Part shown: one piece after another, positions 1-7,838 of the stretch
How the letters are laid out: every line of letters begins with the position of its first letter
Numbering within the stretch: the first letter of the stretch is position 1
Source of the DNA: Leptolyngbya sp. O-77
GTDB taxonomy: Bacteria > Cyanobacteriota > Cyanobacteriia > Elainellales > Elainellaceae
NCBI RefSeq assembly: GCF_001548395.1
Contig: NZ_AP017367.1
Span: 4,439,001 to 4,503,000 of the forward strand
Reading direction: 5' to 3'
DNA length: 64,000 bases
Notes under the pieces: model-generated
Told to the model about the DNA's origin: nothing
Database searches by the model: none
What the model saw: only the letters and a program-made list of their open reading frames with translations
Made by a program: the position numbers and the translations under genes

Positions 1-1032
1 CACGCCGCTATTGGCAGCGCGAATCGGAGTGCCCGTCGGTGCGCCAAAGTCGATGCCCGCGTGGAAGCGGCGATAGCCCAGAATCGGATGGACGCGATAG
101 CCAAAGCCACTGGTTAGCCGCCCATCAGCAGGAATGCTCATAATACCGTTGCCGCGAATCACAATCCGGCTGCGCGACGCGGCGGCGAGGCGCTGGCGAA
201 TCAGGTTTGCCAGACTGGCAGAATCGCGAGCCAACTGCTCTTCGGCTTCTTCTAGCGCCTGCTGATCCTGCTTGAGCCGGGTAATCAGTTCTTCCTGGGT
301 AGCCGCCTGCTGCTGATATTCCGCCCTCTGAGACTGGAGTTCCTGGGTAATTAGGGCAATCTCATTTTTCTGGCGCTCGACAGCGCGATGCCGGGCCACT
401 AGCTCGTCCGACTGTCGCTTGAGATCCACCAAAAACTGGTTGTCTGCCTGATAAACCCGCCGGAGTTGATAGCGCCGTTCTAGAAATTCGTTCAGGTTTT
501 GGCTTTGCAGCAGCACGGCCCAGCCGCTGCTGTCCTTTTGTCGCTGCAAGAAGCGCAGCCGCGCCACAGTGGCAAACTGCTGCTGCTGATAACGTTCCTC
601 TGCTTGGGCCAATTCTTCCTGAAGCTGAACCAGGCGCGTGTTGGCATCTTTTAGCTTCTTTTCGTTTTGTTGAATCTGGGCAGTCGTCGTGTTGATGCGG
701 TCTTCCAGCGAGTCGAGCTTCTGCTGGGCAGAGTTTTCCAGATTTTCGAGCTGGTTGCGCTGCTGATTTAGGGTCGATCGCTTTTGCTCGACCTGCTGCC
801 GCTGTTGCCGGAGAGTATCCACTGAGGGCGAGGCCTGAGCAAGGACTGTGGGCAGGGCGATCGCCCCCGATTGAACCGTCCCCGATTGAAGCACCGCAGA
901 TTGTGCCAAAACTCGCATTCCCACACTTCCCAGCAGCAGCACCGCCAGCACCAGCGCTATCCCCGCAGAAGAGCGACCAGCGCGACGCTGCCAAAGGCGA
1001 TTAAGACGATTCCAGACCCTCGATTGACCCAC
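1..1032 (-). CDS. M23-family murein hydrolase activator / peptidase (EnvC-like), C-terminus cut by window edge
   Basis: The minus-strand frame starts at a GTG at 1032. A basic stretch is followed by a hydrophobic signal/anchor segment (about residues 22-35), then a very long Q/E/L-rich coiled coil down to about 200, then the start of an M23 (LytM/peptidase_M23) domain at 1-141. The visible motif is LTSGFGYRVHPILG, then FHAGIDFGAPTGTPI, which holds the first zinc-ligand His of the family and the HxGIDF signature. EnvC/NlpD-type proteins cleave, or activate enzymes that cleave, peptidoglycan during cell separation. The start is chosen because the only internal ATG (918) would remove the signal segment and an in-frame stop lies at 1048-1050. 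It overlaps the end of the LysE gene by 76 bases. The catalytic C-terminus lies outside the window. Confidence 0.82.
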   Translation of the reverse strand, partial: MGQSRVWNRLNRLWQRRAGRSSAGIALVLAVLLLGSVGMRVLAQSAVLQSGTVQSGAIALPTVLAQASPSVDTLRQQRQQVEQKRSTLNQQRNQLENLENSAQQKLDSLEDRINTTTAQIQQNEKKLKDANTRLVQLQEELAQAEERYQQQQFATVARLRFLQRQKDSSGWAVLLQSQNLNEFLERRYQLRRVYQADNQFLVDLKRQSDELVARHRAVERQKNEIALITQELQSQRAEYQQQAATQEELITRLKQDQQALEEAEEQLARDSASLANLIRQRLAAASRSRIVIRGNGIMSIPADGRLTSGFGYRVHPILGYRRFHAGIDFGAPTGTPIRAANSGV

Positions 1033-1592
1033 TGTAAGCTGTTGGTTTTAGAAAAGGATGCTCGAAACAGACTGACACCGCCGCTCAGCAGCAGCCACCA
1101 CAGCGCCGACCCCAAAAACACACCCAGCACCGTTACCGTAGCCGCCAACAGGTCACCGCTAGAACTCGCCAGCCCCAGCCCAGCAAACACCGCCGCAAAG
1201 GACATGATAGTTGCTGGATTTGTCAGCGTTAACAAAATTGTCGAAAGATAGGCACCCCATAGCCCAGCGGCCCGAATTTTGCCGTCGCTCGAAGCGGCCG
1301 CTGTGGCTGGCTGGGCGAGGAAGGTCTGCACCCCAAGGTAAATCAGAAACAGCCCGCCGACGAGACGAAACCACCCAGCTTGACCAATCAGGATAGCAGA
1401 GATCAGGGTCAATCCGTACGCGGCGATCGCCCCATATATAGCGTCTGCTGTGGCCGCGCCCAAACCCGATAATAACCCCGCCAGTTGCCCCTGAGTCAAT
1501 GTCCGCCGAATGCACAGCACACCAATTGGGCCAACCGGAGCAGCAATCGAAAACCCTATTAGTAGACCACGGGCAAACAGGGAGAGGTTCAT
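957..1592 (-). CDS. LysE/RhtB-family amino-acid exporter
   Basis: The 211-residue protein is almost entirely hydrophobic, with about six membrane segments. It carries the LysE-family N-terminal signature (GPIGVLCIRRTL followed by a glycine-rich GLLSGLGAATAD), which matches the usual length of roughly 200-210. Family members export basic or neutral amino acids by proton antiport in the plasma membrane; the substrate here is unknown. It lies 64 bases downstream of an Lrp/AsnC regulator on the same strand, the arrangement in which such regulators often control an adjacent exporter. The downstream M23 peptidase gene starts inside its 3' end. Confidence 0.9.
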   Translation of the reverse strand: MNLSLFARGLLIGFSIAAPVGPIGVLCIRRTLTQGQLAGLLSGLGAATADAIYGAIAAYGLTLISAILIGQAGWFRLVGGLFLIYLGVQTFLAQPATAAASSDGKIRAAGLWGAYLSTILLTLTNPATIMSFAAVFAGLGLASSSGDLLAATVTVLGVFLGSALWWLLLSGGVSLFRASFSKTNSLQWVNRGSGIVLIAFGSVALVALLRG

Positions 1593-1656
1593 TGTCGTTG
1601 AGGGGTTAGGGTCATGGGCTGATAGGAAGTTGGGGTTGTTCTATCACGCCAACCCT

Positions 1657-2118
1657 TCATTCCGCCCGAATGGGCAAAACGCTCGTCTCTTTCACCGTGG
1701 ACAGCACAATCGTTGTGCGGGTACGGAGGAGACCAGGAAGGCTCTTGAGTTCGTCGCTGACCAGGCGTTCCAGATCTTTGGTGTGCTGGCAGCGGACTTT
1801 CAGCCAGTAGTCATCCTCTCCGGCGATGTGGTGGCATTCCTGCACTTCGGCGAGTTGAAGGACTTTCTCCAGGAAGGGGGCGCGGTGTTCGGGACGCTCC
1901 AGCGTAACGGCAATGAAGGCAGTGAGGTGACAGCCTGCCGCTTCCGGATCAACCCGCGCGGTGTAGCCCAAAATCACGCCGCGTTCCTCTAGCCGCCGGA
2001 CACGATCGCCCGCTGCCGGGGCCGACAGTTGCAGCACCGTCGCCAGTTCGGCCCAGGTCATGCGGCCGTTCTGCATCAGGTGTCGAATCACTTTGGAATC
2101 GAGGTCATCCAGGGTCAT
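1657..2118 (-). CDS. Lrp/AsnC-family transcriptional regulator
   Basis: The 153-residue protein has the classic Lrp/AsnC layout. Residues 1-60 form a winged helix-turn-helix (LDDLDSKVIRHLMQNGRMTW, then LATVLQLSAPAAGDRVRRL, then a GVILGYTARVD linker). Residues 65-150 form a RAM/AsnC ligand-binding domain with the VQECHHIAGEDDYWLKV pattern. Such proteins form octamers and sense amino acids. It is immediately upstream of, and co-directional with, the LysE-type exporter, so control of amino-acid export is the simplest inference. The ATG at 2118 begins at the conserved LDDLD segment. The sequence upstream is AT-rich and likely contains an autoregulated promoter, but no operator was defined. Confidence 0.92.
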   Translation of the reverse strand: MTLDDLDSKVIRHLMQNGRMTWAELATVLQLSAPAAGDRVRRLEERGVILGYTARVDPEAAGCHLTAFIAVTLERPEHRAPFLEKVLQLAEVQECHHIAGEDDYWLKVRCQHTKDLERLVSDELKSLPGLLRTRTTIVLSTVKETSVLPIRAE

Positions 2119-2358
2119 GTAGTTAACATAGCAAAGTTATCCTATAAAAAACTTTCTTTTCCAAGGTTTTCTATGGCTCAAGTTTTTGATACCAGCACGA
2201 AATTTAGCCACCTAGGGCTTGTCTTGCTTTTGCGCTTCTCTAGCGGGGAACTTCTCAGCCTTCAGCACTCGTCCTCTATAGCTGGAGACTCTTGCGCTCC
2301 AGGCCTGGGAGGTTGGGGGGCTAGCCTTCCAGGCAAAAAATTTTCGCCCGCTAATCTG

Positions 2359-2466
2359 CATAGGGCAAATCGCATAGGGCAAATCGCACAGGCCAATTTG
2401 CATAGGGCAAATCGCACAGGCCAATTTGCACGGGCCAATTTGCACAGGACAATTTACATAGGCTAA
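2359..2466. repeat. 14-bp tandem minisatellite (CATAGGGCAAATCG / CACAGGCCAATTTG)
   Basis: About 7.7 units of a 14-bp repeat start at 2359, 2373, 2387, 2401, 2415, 2429, 2443 and 2457 (partial). Two unit variants alternate, CATAGGGCAAATCG and CACAGGCCAATTTG. The array fills much of the gap between the Lrp gene (ends 2118) and the M48 gene (starts 2579). Open frames on both strands across it are a by-product of the periodicity. The rest of the 2119-2578 gap shows nothing else recognisable. Confidence 0.9.
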
Positions 2467-2578
2467 AGTCCGCCGAGCCAGCAGTCTACAGGCGGGCTTG
2501 TCGCTAGAATGAAGAGAACCCGTGCGATCGCCCCATTCAGCGAAGATTTGCGCGGAATATTGCTCTCTGCCTGTTGCC

Positions 2579-3454
2579 ATGCCTGCCAAAACACCGCTCA
2601 TTGGTCTGCAATCCGCCCACTTTCGCCACCCGCTCGATTTGCAAGCAACTCAGGCATTGCAGCAGCTTCCGGGGCTGGATTTAGCGATTCGTGGGCTGCT
2701 GGGGCCCGTAGCAGAGCAGTTTTTTCAGCTAGAAAACCTGGCCTCGGGGATTTTGGTGAGCGATCGCCAGTTGCCCCAGCTTCATGAACTCCTGCTAGAG
2801 GCGTGCAAGATCCTCGACCTAGAGCCACCCCAACTCTACGTGCGGCAAAACCCCACACCCAACGCCTACACCTTTGCCATGCGCGGCAAGCAGCCGTTTG
2901 TGGTGATTCACACCTCGCTGATTGACCTGCTGACCCCGGAAGAAATCCAGGCGGTGATTGCCCACGAACTGGGGCATTTGAAATGCGAACACAGCGTCTA
3001 TCTGACGATGGCGAATATTGCGGTGCTGGCGGCGGGGCAACTGGGGCTGCCGCTGGGGCCGCTGGTGGCGCAGGGCTTGCAAGAGCGGCTGCTGGAATGG
3101 GTGCGCTGTGCCGAATTTACGTGCGATCGCGCTGCGTTATTGGTCGCGCAAGATGCCCGCGTAGTAGCCTCAGTGCTGATGAAGCTGACGGGCGGTTCCC
3201 CCACACTCGCCAGCCAGCTTAACCTGGACGCATTTTTGGAACAGGCCCGCACCTACGATGACCTCAGCCTCAGCGACATGGGCAAAATGCTGCGCGAAAC
3301 CCAGACCGCCCAGCGCACCCATCCGGTTCCCGTGCTGCGGGCCCGAGAAATCGATCGCTGGGCCAGCAGCCAAGATTATGAAAAGCTGTTGCATCAGCGC
3401 CCAATCCCGTATAATGAAAAGGCCAAATCCCAGGGCGGGTGGCGAAACTGGTAG
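2579..3454 (+). CDS. M48-family zinc metallopeptidase
   Basis: The 291-residue protein has the zinc-binding HExxH motif in VIAHELGHLKCEHS (about residue 128) and a downstream acidic ligand motif in CAEFTCDRAALL, typical of M48 (HtpX/Oma1-like) peptidases. Hydrophobic segments flank the motif (MANIAVLAAGQLGLPLGPLV), so membrane association is likely. The start is placed at ATG 2579 (MPAKTPLIGL), where family-like sequence begins; an ATG at 2522 adds 19 unlikely residues. The last seven codons and the stop lie inside the tRNA-Leu gene: TAG of the tRNA D-loop ends the protein. The family degrades damaged membrane proteins; the substrate here is unknown. Confidence 0.9.
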   Translation: MPAKTPLIGLQSAHFRHPLDLQATQALQQLPGLDLAIRGLLGPVAEQFFQLENLASGILVSDRQLPQLHELLLEACKILDLEPPQLYVRQNPTPNAYTFAMRGKQPFVVIHTSLIDLLTPEEIQAVIAHELGHLKCEHSVYLTMANIAVLAAGQLGLPLGPLVAQGLQERLLEWVRCAEFTCDRAALLVAQDARVVASVLMKLTGGSPTLASQLNLDAFLEQARTYDDLSLSDMGKMLRETQTAQRTHPVPVLRAREIDRWASSQDYEKLLHQRPIPYNEKAKSQGGWRNW

Positions 3455-3514
3455 ACGCACCACACTCAAAATGTGGCACCTTCGGGTATGCGAGTTCGAT
3501 TCTCGCCCCGCCCA
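3433..3514 (+). tRNA. trnL: tRNA-Leu (anticodon CAA)
   Basis: The acceptor stem GGGCGGG (3433-3439) pairs with CCCGCCC (3507-3513), with discriminator A at 3514. The D-arm contains TGGTAGACGC. The anticodon stem CCACA/TGTGG encloses loop CTCAAAA, giving anticodon CAA (reads UUG). A long class-II variable arm with a CCTTCGGG core follows, then T-arm GCGAG-TTCGATT-CTCGC. CCA is not encoded. The 5' 22 bases overlap the 3' end of the M48 peptidase gene. Confidence 0.95.
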
Positions 3515-3710
3515 TCTTAAAAACTCTGAAAGCGTCTGAAGAACAGTCTGAGGAGCAGAGAGTCTGAAACGCTGAATGTCTGCTAGCCTGAGCGCAACTA
3601 CGTGGCTCAGTTCATTGGTCTTGACTTGATTTAAAACAATTCTCCCGACCCCATTCGATACACTGGAGGTCAGGAGATGAAGTTTCAGAGAAAATCCTCA
3701 GAGTCAATTC

Positions 3711-4370
3711 ATGGTTGATGCGCTGTCGTCTTCGCCACGCCTGATCTCGAATGCCTGGGTGCCTGCGACCTGGGAGGTGTTTTTGGCAAGCTGCGATCGC
3801 CCAGAGGTTGAAAACGCCCATTGCTATTACGATGCAGGCTGGATGAGGATTGAAACGATGCCAACGGGATCGGCACACGGGCAAGACAATTCGATTCTGG
3901 CGGCAGTCATTACGCTATATGGCACCCTGCGTGACCTTGCCTATACTGCTTTAATCCACACCAACTTCCGGCAGCCGGGAGAGCGGGAGTGTCAGCCAGA
4001 CTTGGCGTATTACATTGGTACAGATACTACCCGCCCACCCAAAAATAATCAGCCTGTGGATGTAACCGTTTGGGGTGCACCGACCCTAGCGATTGAAATT
4101 TCCTCCAGCACGCTCAGCGATGACTTGGGGCAGAAGCGGCTGCTGTATGAGCGACTGGGTGTACGGGAATATTGGGTGGTGAATGTGGAAGCAGGCACAA
4201 TCATCGCGTTTGAAATTGTGAGTGGTGGAAGTCGCCAGATCCAAGTTTCAACTGTGCTGCCAGACCTATCGCTGGCAATCGTGGAGGAGGCACTACGCCG
4301 CAGCCAAACGGAAGATCACGGTGCAGTAAATCGCTGGCTGTTGCACCAGTTTCAAGCCTTGAAGCGCTGA
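3711..4370 (+). CDS. Uma2-family (DUF820) PD-(D/E)XK-like protein, copy 1
   Basis: The 219-residue protein has the Uma2/DUF820 signature: PDLAYYIG, then the acidic/serine strand APTLAIEISSSTLSDD, then the helix-strand pair KRLLYERLGVREYWVV. These form the restriction-endonuclease-like core (D...E pattern). The family is greatly expanded in cyanobacteria; its biological role is unknown, though a nuclease fold is predicted. It is followed after 23 bases by a second, divergent family member in the same direction, so the two are probably co-transcribed. Confidence 0.9.
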   Translation: MVDALSSSPRLISNAWVPATWEVFLASCDRPEVENAHCYYDAGWMRIETMPTGSAHGQDNSILAAVITLYGTLRDLAYTALIHTNFRQPGERECQPDLAYYIGTDTTRPPKNNQPVDVTVWGAPTLAIEISSSTLSDDLGQKRLLYERLGVREYWVVNVEAGTIIAFEIVSGGSRQIQVSTVLPDLSLAIVEEALRRSQTEDHGAVNRWLLHQFQALKR

Positions 4371-4393
4371 CATTCAATTTGTAGGAACTTGCC

Positions 4394-4990
4394 ATGACCC
4401 AGGCCAGAGCCACGTTTGCCAGCTTTGAGGAATACCTCACCTACAGCGATGCAGCGCCGCTGGAGGGTCGCTATGAGTTAATCGATGGGGAGCTAATCGA
4501 GTTGCCGCCAGAATCAGAGCTGAATAACTGGATTGCAGACAACTTGCAGTTTTTGCTGGCGATCGCCCATCTCTTTCCCCGTCGGTTGATTAAGACCCAC
4601 GCTCTAGAACTCCAAGTGCCTGTGCTGCAACCCAAAGACGCAGCTAATCGCTATCCCGACCTAGTGATACTGCGTCCCGAACATCTGGAGCTAACGCAAC
4701 GACGGCTGACGATTACGCTGGAAATGCCCCCACCGCGCCTAGTGGTGGAAGTCCTCAGCCCTGGTAAAACAAACCGCGATCGCGATGATGTGCGAAAGCG
4801 GCTGCAATACGCAGCAGTCGGTATTCCCGAATATTGGCTAATTGACCCGATCGCGCAGACGGTGACAGTGCTGTCGTTGGAAGGAACCGCCTATCGAGAA
4901 GTCGGTACCTTTGGCACAGGTGAGGCGATCGCCTCCGTTGAGTTTCCTGAACTGGCGATCGCCGTAGATCGTCTCTGGGACGAGGGTTAG
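4394..4990 (+). CDS. Uma2-family (DUF820) PD-(D/E)XK-like protein, copy 2
   Basis: The 198-residue Uma2/DUF820 protein shows FEEYLTYSD and YELIDGELIELPPES at the N-terminus, YPDLVILRPEH (metal-site Asp), PRLVVEVLSPG (metal-site Glu) and RLQYAAVGIPEYWLIDP. The core motifs are more canonical than in the upstream copy. It forms a tandem pair with the gene ending at 4370. Sequence divergence between the two argues against recent duplication. Function is unproven. Confidence 0.9.
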   Translation: MTQARATFASFEEYLTYSDAAPLEGRYELIDGELIELPPESELNNWIADNLQFLLAIAHLFPRRLIKTHALELQVPVLQPKDAANRYPDLVILRPEHLELTQRRLTITLEMPPPRLVVEVLSPGKTNRDRDDVRKRLQYAAVGIPEYWLIDPIAQTVTVLSLEGTAYREVGTFGTGEAIASVEFPELAIAVDRLWDEG

Positions 4991-5186
4991 GGGGATTCAC
5001 CCCTGATTTACCCAGGTATTTGCATCAAGGTTTGTTAACTTATCGGCATCAGACCAGCGCTGGCATCTGTAATTTGTAAAAATGAATACAGAAATTTTTT
5101 CTGCTTTTTCTCGCTTCGGCGCGGAAAGAGCGCTTCTGTGTTGATTTTTTCTGCACTGATTTTTCATTAAGCCGGAGTCTGAAACT

Positions 5187-5432
5187 ATGTCTCTTTACCC
5201 GACCGACACGGCGCGGCTGACGCTAGACCTAGAGCAGGCGATCGCCCAGGGTTGGAACCCAGTCTGTCGCATCACCTACAACCGGGATACGTGGGTCAAT
5301 CTGCTGCAACCGCTCAGTGCCTACAGCTTCAATGAAGCCAAGCTGCTGTGCCAGGAGGCTTCTGGGAGCTGGGTGGCGTGGGTGCCAGATTATGGTGAGG
5401 TCGTGTTAGACCGAAGCGATTTCTACTGCTAG
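5187..5432 (+). CDS. Small conserved-looking protein of unknown function (81 aa)
   Basis: The 81-residue ORF has protein-like composition (DTARLTLDLEQAIAQGWNP, EAKLLCQEASGSWVAWVPDYGEVVLD). It is soluble with no signal peptide and no recognised domain. A purine-rich GGAG stands about 10 bases before the ATG. It resembles the many short cyanobacterial proteins of unknown role. The upstream gap 4991-5186 holds a T-rich stretch and nothing else recognised. Confidence 0.65.
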   Translation: MSLYPTDTARLTLDLEQAIAQGWNPVCRITYNRDTWVNLLQPLSAYSFNEAKLLCQEASGSWVAWVPDYGEVVLDRSDFYC

Positions 5433-5577
5433 GGCGATCGCCGCTGAATCTGGTTTGAATCTGAATGCTTGAACCAGAGCCGTAGACCGTTACGAATACC
5501 AACGATGAACACCGACTCTGTGATTAACTGGGATGAGGATTAACTGGGATGAGCTATTCGAGTAGCTACCAGGAACG

Positions 5578-5742
5578 ATGGTAGAACTCAAGGAAAAACC
5601 TGGCGTTTTATATCAAATTGAATCCTACGAAGCGCTCATGGTTCCCCCGATTTGGCTGGTGGGCGATCCACGACCGCGCTATCCCAGCGATCTGAACGTC
5701 GGATCTGAACGTCGTCTCACGGCGAGCGGTTCAGGTCTGTGA
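5578..5742 (+). CDS. Possible small protein (54 aa), unknown
   Basis: An ATG at 5578 opens a 54-codon frame (VELKEKPGVLYQIESYEALM, then PPIWLVGDPRPRYPSD). The first 40 residues have a natural-looking composition. The 3' part contains a short direct duplication (GATCTGAACGTCG repeated at 5689 and 5702), which suggests decay or an accidental frame. A purine-rich AGGAACG precedes the start. No homologue is recognised. It is the only candidate gene in the 5433-5921 gap. Confidence 0.25.
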   Translation: MVELKEKPGVLYQIESYEALMVPPIWLVGDPRPRYPSDLNVGSERRLTASGSGL

Positions 5743-5921
5743 ACTGGAGCCTCAGTCTGCGCTGGGCTAGAATTGCCCTGCCGCGGCACTTCGTTGCTTT
5801 ACTTTTTATTACCTTTTTTTACTTTATTTATTACCTCATTGCGTCGCGCCTGCGCTTTCCAGCAGGCGGACAACCTTGGGGATAGCCCATCTGGTTCGCT
5901 TTTTCTAGAGCCGATGTCGAT

Positions 5922-6980
5922 CTAAACTTCGACCAGTTCTGGTGCAGCGCCGGGCAGGTCGCTCCAATCATACTCAGACAATCGGGCGATCGCCCAGTCC
6001 AGCAGTTCCAGCCCTTGCTCCAGATTTTCGATGACGGCCAGCTTGCCGCGCAGCACCGCCGCATCGGGAAACCCCTTGGCATACCAGGTCATGTGTTTGC
6101 GGGCCTGACGAATGCCGCGATCGCCCTTATACTCCCACAGCATTTCCAAATGGTCGCGGGCACACTGCATCCGCTCCACCGGATTCGGCGGCCGACGCAA
6201 CTCGCCCGTTTTCAGGAAATGATCCACCTCGCCCACTAGAAACGGATAGCCCAGCGTCCCCCGCGAACACATCACGCCGTCTGCGCCCGTTTCCTCCAGG
6301 CAGCGCACCGCCGCCTCCACCGAAAAAATATCCCCATTGGCAATCACCGGAATCGACAGCGCCGATTTCACTTTGCCGATCCACTCCCAGCGGGCGGGGC
6401 CGTTGTAGCCCTGGGCGCGAGTGCGGCCGTGCAGCGTCAGCATTTGTGCGCCTGCATCTTCCATCCGGCGGGCAAATTCCACCGCGTTGATTTCCTGATC
6501 GCTCCAGCCAATGCGCGTCTTCACCGTCACGGGCACGTTCACCGCCTGCACCACAGACCGCACAATTTCTGCCGCCAGATCTGGCTGCCGCAGCAAGGAG
6601 GAGCCGCCGCCGTTTTTGGTGATTTTATTCACCGGGCAGCCCATGTTGATGTCTACGGTGTCTGCGCCTTCGTCTACGGCCTTTTGCGCGGCTTCGGCCA
6701 AAAAGTCGGGGCGACAGTCAAAAAGCTGAATGCTAATGGGGCGTTCACTGGGGTCTACTTCCATAATTTTAGGAAGCTGCTTAACGTAGTGCAGCCCCGT
6801 CGCGTTGACCATTTCGGTGTACATCATGGAGGCAGGCGCATACCGCCGCACCAGCCGCCGAAACACCAGATCGGTCACGCCCGACAGCGGCGACTGCAAC
6901 ACGCGACTATTCACCTCAAAATTGCCGATCTTGAGCGGTGAGGCGAGGCGTTGCTGGAGTTCTGGCGATAGCGTAATCAT
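5922..6980 (-). CDS. dus: tRNA-dihydrouridine synthase (DusB-like)
   Basis: The 352-residue TIM-barrel flavoenzyme reduces uridines in the tRNA D-loop to dihydrouridine using FMN and NAD(P)H. Visible family motifs are LQSPLSGVTDLVFRRLVR, ISIQLFDCRPDFLAEAA, the DINMGCPVNKITKNGGGSSL signature with the catalytic Cys, VTVKTRIGW, LTLHGRTRAQGYNG and PVIANGDIFS (FMN phosphate site). Length is normal. The nearest gene on this strand starts about 100 bases upstream of it. Confidence 0.93.
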   Translation of the reverse strand: MITLSPELQQRLASPLKIGNFEVNSRVLQSPLSGVTDLVFRRLVRRYAPASMMYTEMVNATGLHYVKQLPKIMEVDPSERPISIQLFDCRPDFLAEAAQKAVDEGADTVDINMGCPVNKITKNGGGSSLLRQPDLAAEIVRSVVQAVNVPVTVKTRIGWSDQEINAVEFARRMEDAGAQMLTLHGRTRAQGYNGPARWEWIGKVKSALSIPVIANGDIFSVEAAVRCLEETGADGVMCSRGTLGYPFLVGEVDHFLKTGELRRPPNPVERMQCARDHLEMLWEYKGDRGIRQARKHMTWYAKGFPDAAVLRGKLAVIENLEQGLELLDWAIARLSEYDWSDLPGAAPELVEV

Positions 6981-7075
6981 GGGCGGTTGACGGGCGGTTG
7001 AGAGGGCACTCTACCCAACGACGGGCGATCGCCCGACTTTTCCCATTATGGCAGGTGAATTGCCCCAACGCGCCC

Positions 7076-7783
7076 TCACTCCGGCTGCTGCAAGACCCGA
7101 ATCAAATAGGGAAAGTACCCGTTATTGCGATGAGAGCCGATCCAGATTTCGTAGCGACCGGGGAGCCACTGTCCGGCGATGCCGGGGTTGAGGCTTAGGT
7201 AATTATCGTTGCACCAGCTTCCGCCCGGCCCTTTGACGACCAGTGTAGTATCTTCGGCGCTTTGCACCTGGAGGCTGAGAAACTCAAAGGGAGCCGTGAG
7301 CGTCAGAATATGGTCAGGCTGGGTGTCTACGAAACCGAGGCAGGGCCCCGTGGCGGTTTCGGGGCGGCCGGCCACGTCGCTGGCTGGAAGGGGTCCGCCG
7401 CTGATGCCGCGAATCGTTTTGGGGCTAGGGTCTGCGCCGGGGGTGAGGGTGAGGTTTTCAAAAATCGTGCTGCCGCTGAACGGAGCGGGCGATCGCCGCT
7501 GGGTGCTGCGGGGAAAATGGGATGCGGGGCTAGGGGGCGCTGGCACAGACTGCACAGGTGCTTCAGGCCGTACCCCAGGACTGGGTGATGCTGCGGGGGG
7601 TTCGACGGGCGCGGATTCACCCGGCTCTGGCTCTTCCGTCGGAAATGGCACCGCAGGCTGCAACGGGTCGGGCAGGGTGGGCTGAGCCTGGGCGATCGCC
7701 CCAGATGCAGAACCGAGAGCGGCGATCGCCAGCGGCAGCGCAGTCCAGACGAGAACCCGACGCAACGTTGCAGAATAAGGCAT
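7076..7783 (-). CDS. Exported proline-rich protein of unknown function
   Basis: The ATG at 7783 begins a signal peptide (MPYSATLRRVLVWTALPLAI, ending near AIAQAQ). A long Pro/Ala/Ser-rich low-complexity linker follows (about residues 30-130), then a C-terminal domain of about 100 residues with aromatic and Gly-rich strands (GPCLGFVDTQPDHILTL, WCNDNY, GRYEIWIGSH). The C-terminal domain resembles beta-rich extracellular domains, but no family was recognised. A TTG at 7807 would add eight residues. It lies 55 bases downstream of gltX on the same strand and may be co-transcribed. Confidence 0.75.
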   Translation of the reverse strand: MPYSATLRRVLVWTALPLAIAALGSASGAIAQAQPTLPDPLQPAVPFPTEEPEPGESAPVEPPAASPSPGVRPEAPVQSVPAPPSPASHFPRSTQRRSPAPFSGSTIFENLTLTPGADPSPKTIRGISGGPLPASDVAGRPETATGPCLGFVDTQPDHILTLTAPFEFLSLQVQSAEDTTLVVKGPGGSWCNDNYLSLNPGIAGQWLPGRYEIWIGSHRNNGYFPYLIRVLQQPE

Positions 7784-7838
7784 GGCAATTTGAGCGTTGA
7801 ATAGCAAAGAGTCCAGGTGATTCAGGGCAGAGCGCAGG

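Noticed and set aside
2029..2601. Pentapeptide-like frames (ANLHR/ANRTG repeats)
   Set aside because: Their periodicity comes from the noncoding 14-bp minisatellite; there is no conserved start or domain, and the frame opens antisense to the Lrp gene.
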